Shown: piece by piece, positions 57,587 to 64,000 of the stretch
Layout of the letters: each line of letters begins with the position of its first letter
Position numbering within the stretch: the stretch's first letter is position 1
From: Legionella gresilensis
Lineage (GTDB): Bacteria > Pseudomonadota > Gammaproteobacteria > Legionellales > Legionellaceae
Reading direction: 5' to 3'
Assembly (NCBI RefSeq): GCF_900639865.1
Contig: NZ_CAAAHX010000010.1
Coordinates: forward strand, 35,360 to 99,359
DNA: 64,000 nt
Made by a program: the position numbers and the translations under genes
Notes under the pieces: model-generated
What the model was told of the DNA's origin: nothing
The model's database searches: none
What the model saw: the letters and a program-made list of their open reading frames with translations, nothing else

Positions 57587-58840
57587 CTACATATTTTCAA
57601 TCATTGCTTGTGCAAAGCCTGAACAGCTAACACAATTTGCATCATCCATCATACGAGCAAAATCATAAGTTACTGTTTTTGATTCAATAGTATCTGCCAT
57701 AGATTGAATAATTAAATTAGCTGCCTCTACCCATCCTAAATGGCGTAACATCATTTCAGCTGATAAAATGAGCGATCCAGGATTCACTTTATCCTGTCCT
57801 GCATACCTTGGTGCTGTTCCATGGGTGGCTTCAAATACCGCAATTTCATTACTTAAATTAGCCCCTGGCGCAATACCTATGCCGCCTACTTGTGCAGCTA
57901 AAGCGTCAGAAATATAGTCACCATTTAAATTTAGAGTAGCAATAACACTATAATCTTCTGGGCGTAATAAGATTTGTTGCAGAAAAGCATCAGCTATCAC
58001 ATCTTTTACAATAATGGGCTTACCAGTCTTAGGATTAGTTAACTTCATCCAGGGTCCGCCTTCATACAATTCAGCACCAAACTCATCACGTGCTACTTGA
58101 TAACCCCATTCCTTAAAAGCACCTTCAGTAAATTTCATGATATTACCTTTGTGCACTAAAGTGACGGAATCTCTATCGTTATCAATGGCATATTGGATAG
58201 CTGCTCTGACTAAGCGCGCTGTCCCCTGCTCTGAAACAGGCTTAATACCTATACCACAATTTTCTGGAAAACGAATTTTGGTAACGCCCATTTCATGGGT
58301 TAAAAAATTAATGACTTTGTTAGCATTCTCACTGTTTGCCTGCCATTCAATACCCGCATAGATATCTTCAGAATTTTCACGAAAGATCACCATGTCTGTT
58401 TTCCAAGGCTCTTTTAAGGGACTTGGTGTGCCAGAAAAATATTTAATAGGACGTAAGCAAGTATATAAATCAAGCTCTTGGCGAATAGCTACGTTTAATG
58501 AACGAATCCCACCACCAACAGGTGTAGTTAATGGCCCTTTAATGGCAATGACAAATTGCTTAATGGCTTGCAATGTTTCAGCTGGTAACCATTGATCGCC
58601 CCCATAAACTTGGGTCGCTTTTTCACCAGCATAAATTTCCATCCAAGCAATTTTCTTCTTATCGCCATAAGCTTTAGCAACAGCAGCATCAACAACACTA
58701 CGCATTGCAGGCGTTACATCTACCCCAATACCATCACCCTCAATAAACGGAATGATGGGAAAATCAGGTACATTTAACCGTCCATTAGCACAAGTAATTG
58801 CTTGTCCTTGCTCTGGTATATGAATTTTCTCAAATGTCAT
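57587..58840 (-). CDS. icd: NADP-dependent isocitrate dehydrogenase
   Basis: 417 residues, the length of E. coli-type Icd. [18 protein letters not shown] at the N-terminus; the substrate/phosphorylation loop [19 protein letters not shown] with the regulatory Ser; [15 protein letters not shown]; the metal-binding aspartates in [13 protein letters not shown]; and [24 protein letters not shown] cycle: isocitrate to 2-oxoglutarate with NADPH. AGGGGAT ribosome site. Monocistronic. Confidence 0.97.
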   Translation of the reverse strand: MTFEKIHIPEQGQAITCANGRLNVPDFPIIPFIEGDGIGVDVTPAMRSVVDAAVAKAYGDKKKIAWMEIYAGEKATQVYGGDQWLPAETLQAIKQFVIAIKGPLTTPVGGGIRSLNVAIRQELDLYTCLRPIKYFSGTPSPLKEPWKTDMVIFRENSEDIYAGIEWQANSENANKVINFLTHEMGVTKIRFPENCGIGIKPVSEQGTARLVRAAIQYAIDNDRDSVTLVHKGNIMKFTEGAFKEWGYQVARDEFGAELYEGGPWMKLTNPKTGKPIIVKDVIADAFLQQILLRPEDYSVIATLNLNGDYISDALAAQVGGIGIAPGANLSNEIAVFEATHGTAPRYAGQDKVNPGSLILSAEMMLRHLGWVEAANLIIQSMADTIESKTVTYDFARMMDDANCVSCSGFAQAMIENM

Positions 58841-58939
58841 CGATATCCCCTACTTTTAAAGATAAACATCATATCATGCGAAAACACTTGCCCCAAGAAA
58901 GAATAACGCCATAATTATAATTTTATATCGCGCTACCTA

Positions 58940-59050
58940 ATAAACTTTAGACAAGGCGCAAGTGAAGCAAGGCGAAGGATTGTATATAGAAGCACTGTAC
59001 TTCGCCGAGCGAGCATGCAACGCAGTATAAAGCTTAGTGAATGGCGATTA
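58940..59050. repeat. Repeat-like sequence upstream of rluE
   Basis: Contains ACAAGGCGCAAGTG (58951-58964), then a GCGAAGGA...TTCGCC block and GCAACGCAGTA (59017-59027). The 14-mer is shared with 3936-3949 (minus strand). GAAG/CTTC arms around TGTATATAGAAGCACTGTAC could fold into a hairpin. No ORF. Confidence 0.45.
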
Positions 59051-59066
59051 AGGTGTAGTTAACCGA

Positions 59067-59618
59067 ATGACTAATATTTTACTTTTTAATAAACCATATG
59101 GCGTGCTTAGTCAATTTACCGGCAATTTAGGTGAAAAAACATTGGCTGAATTTATTTCTATACCCAATTTTTATGCCGCAGGACGGTTAGATAAAAATAG
59201 TGAAGGCTTACTCCTTTTAACCGATAATGGTAAACTCCAGCATAAATTAAGTCATCCTAACTATAATAAAAACAAATATTATTGGGTTCAAGTCGAGGGC
59301 AGTCCTACTGAAGAGGATTTACAACCACTAAGAGATGGTTTGAAGCTCAAAGAAGCCCATTTTTTACCAGCTGAAGTTAAGTGTATTAATGAACCAAAAC
59401 TCTGGAAAAGGACACCCCCTGTTCGCTTTAGAAAATTAATTCCTACGACGTGGTTAGAAATCACACTTCGTGAAGGAAAAAACCATCAGATTCGTAAGAT
59501 GACAGCTGCAATAGGCTTCCCAACCTTAAGATTGGTTCGCTACCGGATAGCTAATTGGTCTTTAGATGACTTATTACCAGGAGAATACCGCTTACTTACA
59601 ATACCAAAACTGCCTTAA
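59067..59618 (+). CDS. rluE: 23S rRNA pseudouridine synthase RluE
   Basis: 183 residues, no S4 domain, the layout of RluE/YmfC. LFNKPYGVLSQFTG at the start; the catalytic loop AAGRLDKNSEGLLLLTDNG with Asp42; and the substrate segment LREGKNHQIRKMTAAIGFPTLRL. It makes a single pseudouridine in 23S rRNA helix 89 (U2457 in E. coli). Its stop codon overlaps the stop of mreD on the other strand by four bases. Confidence 0.94.
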   Translation: MTNILLFNKPYGVLSQFTGNLGEKTLAEFISIPNFYAAGRLDKNSEGLLLLTDNGKLQHKLSHPNYNKNKYYWVQVEGSPTEEDLQPLRDGLKLKEAHFLPAEVKCINEPKLWKRTPPVRFRKLIPTTWLEITLREGKNHQIRKMTAAIGFPTLRLVRYRIANWSLDDLLPGEYRLLTIPKLP

Positions 59619-60085
59619 GTGCGATAAGCTTTAATTTTGTTACGTATCACATCATCAGCAATAAGTCGCAACCATGGCCATATTAAAATACTTATTATGG
59701 TGTTAACTAAGATTAATACTAAATTAATATGAAATCCTAAAAAGGTATCGGTTATAACCATAATAAGCTGATATAGAAAGCAGAAAAAACCTATTAAAGC
59801 CATTTGTTGGCCTATAGAAAAAAAATAAAAACGTCTAGCCTTGCTATTAGCAATCCAAGTAGTTAATGATAAAGCTAACACGTGCTCACCAATAACAGTT
59901 GATAATAATGCATCTAAAATAAGTCCAAGTATAATTACTGTGAATAAGTTAAACCGATCAGGTAAATAAAACTGTATATATAAAATAAATAGTAATATCC
60001 AAGGCGGCTTAATTCCCATTAATAAACTAGGCATAGGACAAATTGTTAGGCAAAGGGCAACAATAAATGCAATAAATAAACGCAT
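59615..60085 (-). CDS. mreD: Rod shape-determining protein MreD
   Basis: 156 residues, five or so membrane helices, with LPDRFNLFTVIILGLILDALLSTVIGEH, the loop typical of MreD. It acts in the elongasome with MreB and MreC. Starts 11 bases after mreC. The stops of mreD and rluE overlap tail-to-tail. Confidence 0.93.
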   Translation of the reverse strand: MRLFIAFIVALCLTICPMPSLLMGIKPPWILLFILYIQFYLPDRFNLFTVIILGLILDALLSTVIGEHVLALSLTTWIANSKARRFYFFSIGQQMALIGFFCFLYQLIMVITDTFLGFHINLVLILVNTIISILIWPWLRLIADDVIRNKIKAYRT

Positions 60086-60096
60086 AATGGTGAACC

Positions 60097-60966
60097 TTAA
60101 GAAGTCTCAATAATATTCATACGCTCATTAATCTGAGCAGTTAATTCTGCTTGTTCTTTATCTGGCCATATTAAAAGCACCAGCCGATTTCTATTTAATA
60201 AGGCGATGGGGCTTACGTCTACTTTAATAAATGCTTCACCTGGAATACTTTTAACATTCTCTACCTTACCAACTGGATACCCTTCTGGATAAAGGCGGCC
60301 TAAACCTGAGGTTACTAATAAATCGCCTTTAGCTATAGATGAAGTTCTAGGTAAATTAATTAAAGACAACTGACCAATACTATTTAAGCCTACTAAAATA
60401 GCACGCTCGCCGGTACGATTATTTCTTACTGGTACCGCACTTTTAGCATCAGAGATAAGTAAAACTGTACTTGTCATATAACCAGCGTCAATCACCTGCC
60501 CCATAACCCCTTTAGCATCTAAAACAGGCTGACCAACATAGACCCCATCGCGTTTACCTTTATTCAAAATAACGATTTGTCTAGCAATAGTGGTATCTAC
60601 AGCTAAAATTTGGGCTGCCATGGCTTTCATCTTAGCTTTGGAAGAGGTTAAAAGTAACTCTCTTAATTGTGAATTTTCTTCTTTAATAACCAATAACTTT
60701 TGTAACTCTGCTTCTAGGAGTGTTTGTTGATAACGTAGTTGCATATTTTCATTAATTAACGACGTTTTTGTACTGACTAATGATTGTACCCACCCCATAA
60801 TACGGACTGGGTAGTCAACGACATATTGCAAGGGCGCTACAATAAAAGAAAAAGCATGACGAACACTATTTAAGTAGTGATAATGATAGTCAGAAAACAT
60901 AAGTCCAATAGATAGAACACAGGCAAACAAGAAACCTAAAAAATGATGTTTGCCACGCGAAAACAA
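60097..60966 (-). CDS. mreC: Rod shape-determining protein MreC
   Basis: 289 residues from a TTG at 60966 (FSRGKHHFLGFL...), 13 bases after the mreB stop. The longer frame back to 61041 runs through the end of mreB and is unlikely. One N-terminal membrane helix, a coiled coil about 75-105 (LINENMQLRYQQTLLEAELQ), then the beta-rich MreC domain (ILAVDTTIARQIVILNKGKRDGVYVGQPV, TSGLGRLYPEGYPVGKV). It links the MreB filament to the wall synthases. Confidence 0.92.
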   Translation of the reverse strand: MFSRGKHHFLGFLFACVLSIGLMFSDYHYHYLNSVRHAFSFIVAPLQYVVDYPVRIMGWVQSLVSTKTSLINENMQLRYQQTLLEAELQKLLVIKEENSQLRELLLTSSKAKMKAMAAQILAVDTTIARQIVILNKGKRDGVYVGQPVLDAKGVMGQVIDAGYMTSTVLLISDAKSAVPVRNNRTGERAILVGLNSIGQLSLINLPRTSSIAKGDLLVTSGLGRLYPEGYPVGKVENVKSIPGEAFIKVDVSPIALLNRNRLVLLIWPDKEQAELTAQINERMNIIETS

Positions 60967-60979
60967 CCTATTTTTATAG

Positions 60980-62020
<1,041 letters not shown>

Positions 62021-62241
62021 CTACATCACTCTCACACTTTTTTGGGAGAGTACTGTATCCTAAATTTGCCTAAAAATCGACAGCTGTTTGTGATGTTTTG
62101 TAATTATAGCCATCAAATTTATCTAATGATTAAATACAACACCTGAGGGAAAATACCAAACAAATAGATTTCTTTTAAATCTTTTAAAAAACAAGATTGT
62201 CTATAATAAATTTAAATTCATTGAAATTCAGGTAAGTTATT

Positions 62242-63105
62242 ATGCAAGAGGTTCTTAAAACATTAGAGAATTTAAATACTAGTAATGTAATAGAGATTAG
62301 ACATTTTCTTGAAAGAGCTGCTTGGCCAGGCGCTGACTATAGTAAATTTTTAGCCAACTTTCCTCAAGCTGTTGTCGACAGTGATAATAAGGCCAATCTT
62401 GCAAGAAAAGTAGCTGAACTAAAATCTACCTGGGATGCCTTTGAAGCAGAATGGAATGCAGCAGAAAAAGACCCAAACAAAGATAAGATTTATAGAGGTT
62501 TTACATCATTTAATGTGATGGGTTTTTCAAATATGGTTAAGGATATTAACTCTAAACTTAAAGCTCACCCTGAACTTAAAATCATAGTGCAGAGTAGGGA
62601 AAAGGAGATTTTAGAAATAAAAAAAATAGACACGGTAGTTAAAGGCATGGAAAGCCGAGCAAGTACCCCTAGGTTAGATACAGCAACCAAACTACATGAT
62701 ACACAAGTCGGTATCGAAGGATTAATTAAAGAAGCTTCTCTTTCTGGTCTATATCATTTATTAACTATTCTACAAGACAAAAATCAGTTAAAACATTTAC
62801 ATGCAGAAACTAAATTTTTTGGTCAAACTACTCTGCGTTCTCTCATTAATCAGATTCAGCATAAAGCGCACGAGCTTTTAGATGCACGAATCCAAGACAA
62901 AAGTATAACTGAGGATGATTTGAGAAAAGGTGAAGCAATAGCACATACTAAGGTAGGGGTAAGCTTTTTTAAATCTAAAGAAGAAACCCAAAATGCAGCT
63001 ACCCATGCAGATAACTTTAGCAATTTAAAAACTCGATATCAATCTATAGTAGAGAATCCATCTCAAAAAAAATCACCTGAAGACATCCTACCGCCACATC
63101 CATAA
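62242..63105 (+). CDS. Unknown helical protein, effector candidate
   Basis: 287 residues, no signal peptide or membrane helix, strongly helical and charged, C-terminus Lys/Ser/Pro-rich (KKSPEDILPPHP). No recognised domain; the segment ESRASTPRLDTATKLHD interrupts two helical regions. A TATAAT box lies at 62202-62207 with a weak -35. Standing alone beside mreB with AT-rich flanks, it has the look of a Legionella-specific protein and perhaps a Dot/Icm substrate; this is inference. Confidence 0.72.
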   Translation: MQEVLKTLENLNTSNVIEIRHFLERAAWPGADYSKFLANFPQAVVDSDNKANLARKVAELKSTWDAFEAEWNAAEKDPNKDKIYRGFTSFNVMGFSNMVKDINSKLKAHPELKIIVQSREKEILEIKKIDTVVKGMESRASTPRLDTATKLHDTQVGIEGLIKEASLSGLYHLLTILQDKNQLKHLHAETKFFGQTTLRSLINQIQHKAHELLDARIQDKSITEDDLRKGEAIAHTKVGVSFFKSKEETQNAATHADNFSNLKTRYQSIVENPSQKKSPEDILPPHP

Positions 63106-63366
63106 AGTTTAGGATAAAAAAGCTATACAAAATTAGCTCATTATTAAAATATGTCTTAACAAATTAATGCTATATTCTTATTATTTAATTGAAAGCAGTT
63201 AAATATTTTATGAAACCAAAACGCTTTTAGGTCATAATAGATTTATTTGCAACGTGATATAATACTAAAGCTCTACAGGAATATTAGCTTGTATATTTAA
63301 AATTAAACTTAATGCCGTAAATTCTTTTTTATATTAAATCCTCCGAACTTTTAAAATTATTTTGTT

Positions 63367-63388
63367 TAGGTGGTAATAAAACCACCTA
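63367..63388 (-). terminator. Terminator of the ComEA-like gene
   Basis: TAGGTGGT / ACCACCTA, perfect 8-bp stem with a 6-base loop, 6 bases past the stop on the minus strand. AT-rich after. Confidence 0.75.
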
Positions 63389-63393
63389 TTAAA

Positions 63394-63705
63394 CTATTTC
63401 ACTGTAAAGACTCGCTCTAATTCTTCTAAGTGACTATTAATAAATTTTTGACCGAAACCAGGTACTTGTGCTAAATCATTTACCGACTTAAATTTGCCAT
63501 GATTTTCACGATATTTGATAATCGCTTGAGCTCGCTTTGCACCAATACCTTTAGCAGATTTAGTTAACAATTTAAAATCAGCTGTATTTAAGTTAATTTG
63601 CTTATCGGTTATGGAAATTGCTGATGAATGATTGGTGGGAACAGCATAAGAAAAGGAAGGTAAAACAAAAAAATATGCCGCACTGACTAAATGTCTAATT
63701 TTCAT
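63394..63705 (-). CDS. ComEA-like helix-hairpin-helix protein
   Basis: 103 residues with a signal peptide (about 1-21). A single ComEA-type double HhH domain follows: INLNTADFKLLTKSAKGIGAKRAQAIIKYRE and FKSVNDLAQVPGFGQKFINSHLEEL. Such periplasmic proteins bind incoming DNA in natural transformation. Legionella is naturally competent, and small signal-peptide plus HhH forms are common there. No other competence gene is nearby. Confidence 0.9.
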   Translation of the reverse strand: MKIRHLVSAAYFFVLPSFSYAVPTNHSSAISITDKQINLNTADFKLLTKSAKGIGAKRAQAIIKYRENHGKFKSVNDLAQVPGFGQKFINSHLEELERVFTVK

Positions 63706-64000
63706 TATTTTCTCCGTATTGATTGGACTATGAGATAAACTAATCTCGCTTCAGTAATGTTCCGTCACTGAAGTAGGCGAAGTATGTCAGCAATTTTAAG
63801 AATTGTCGAGTGAAAAGATATATAATTTCATGATTTATAAGTTATTTATTTTTAAATGATTATGTTGCTAAAATTATAAGCGACAGTGAAGTTATAACAA
63901 TTAGCTATTACTTCATAAGAATCTGATAATTTAGTTTTAAAATGCTTAAAGCTTCGTACCTCACAGATTGTTAACTAATTCCACCATTTTCTGGATGGGG
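63706..64000. other. Right-end gene-free region
   Basis: No ORF supported. CTTCAGT / ACTGAAG around 63750-63775 forms a 7-bp hairpin upstream of the ComEA-like gene on its minus strand. The last about 150 bases are AT-rich with nothing recognised. Confidence 0.4.

Overview
The window is an AT-rich (roughly two-thirds A+T) gammaproteobacterial chromosome segment that looks like Legionella or a close relative in the Legionellales. The grounds are the gene repertoire (FleQ, a Ccm system I cytochrome c cassette, PotABCD, MreBCD, ClpSA, a valine-degradation set, a DUF4785-like exported protein), the many small exported Cys-rich or unknown proteins, several genes with the look of type IV (Dot/Icm) effectors, and REP-like palindromes in the intergenic spaces. 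No rRNA, tRNA, CRISPR array, intact insertion sequence or prophage was seen.

Left part (1-15.7 kb): the 3' part of an unknown gene cut by the window edge; an alpha/beta hydrolase; a three-gene minus-strand valine/branched-chain acyl-CoA cluster (isobutyryl-CoA dehydrogenase-like, enoyl-CoA hydratase, 3-hydroxyisobutyryl-CoA hydrolase); recQ; then the most unusual gene, an 8-kb ORF (2,683 residues). Its protein combines an N-terminal region, about 700 residues of leucine-rich repeats, a YopT/C58-like Cys-His-Asp peptidase site and three AAA+ modules of the MoxR/midasin type, the first of which has lost its P-loop. It ends convergently against a dodecin gene.

Middle part (15.8-30.5 kb): the cytochrome c maturation genes, ccmAB and ccmCDEFGHI, all minus strand with ATGA/TAATG stop-start overlaps. 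The cassette includes a short ccmD (53 residues) and is split by a 457-bp spacer holding a REP-like palindrome. Then come sohB, a Gly/Gln-rich repeat protein, a Ser/Thr-rich disordered protein, fleQ, a secreted Cys-rich protein with an internal duplication, a 163-bp MITE-like inverted repeat, and dnaE.

Next (30.5-43.4 kb): an FG-GAP/VCBS fragment overlapping an M15 peptidase, two small membrane proteins, a three-gene peptide importer (two permeases and a binding protein with an extra C-terminal membrane anchor, no ATPase), a MazG-like protein, a possible atypical-kinase effector, a GNAT acetyltransferase, and ligA. REP-like palindromes fill the gaps around the last three.

Right part (43.4-64 kb): an exported alpha/beta hydrolase coupled to a DUF4785-like protein, rmuC, small unknown/exported genes (one Cys-rich protein with a decayed partial copy about 1 kb upstream), the polyamine importer potABCD, a glycosyltransferase with an acidic tandem-repeat tail, clpA, clpS, icd, rluE, mreD-mreC-mreB, an effector-like helical protein, and a small ComEA-like helix-hairpin-helix protein.

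Housekeeping genes form the backbone, and the unusual material (giant LRR-peptidase-AAA protein, kinase-like protein, duplicated Cys-rich proteins, REP/MITE elements) sits between conserved blocks. All function calls come from reading motifs by eye; no database search was run.
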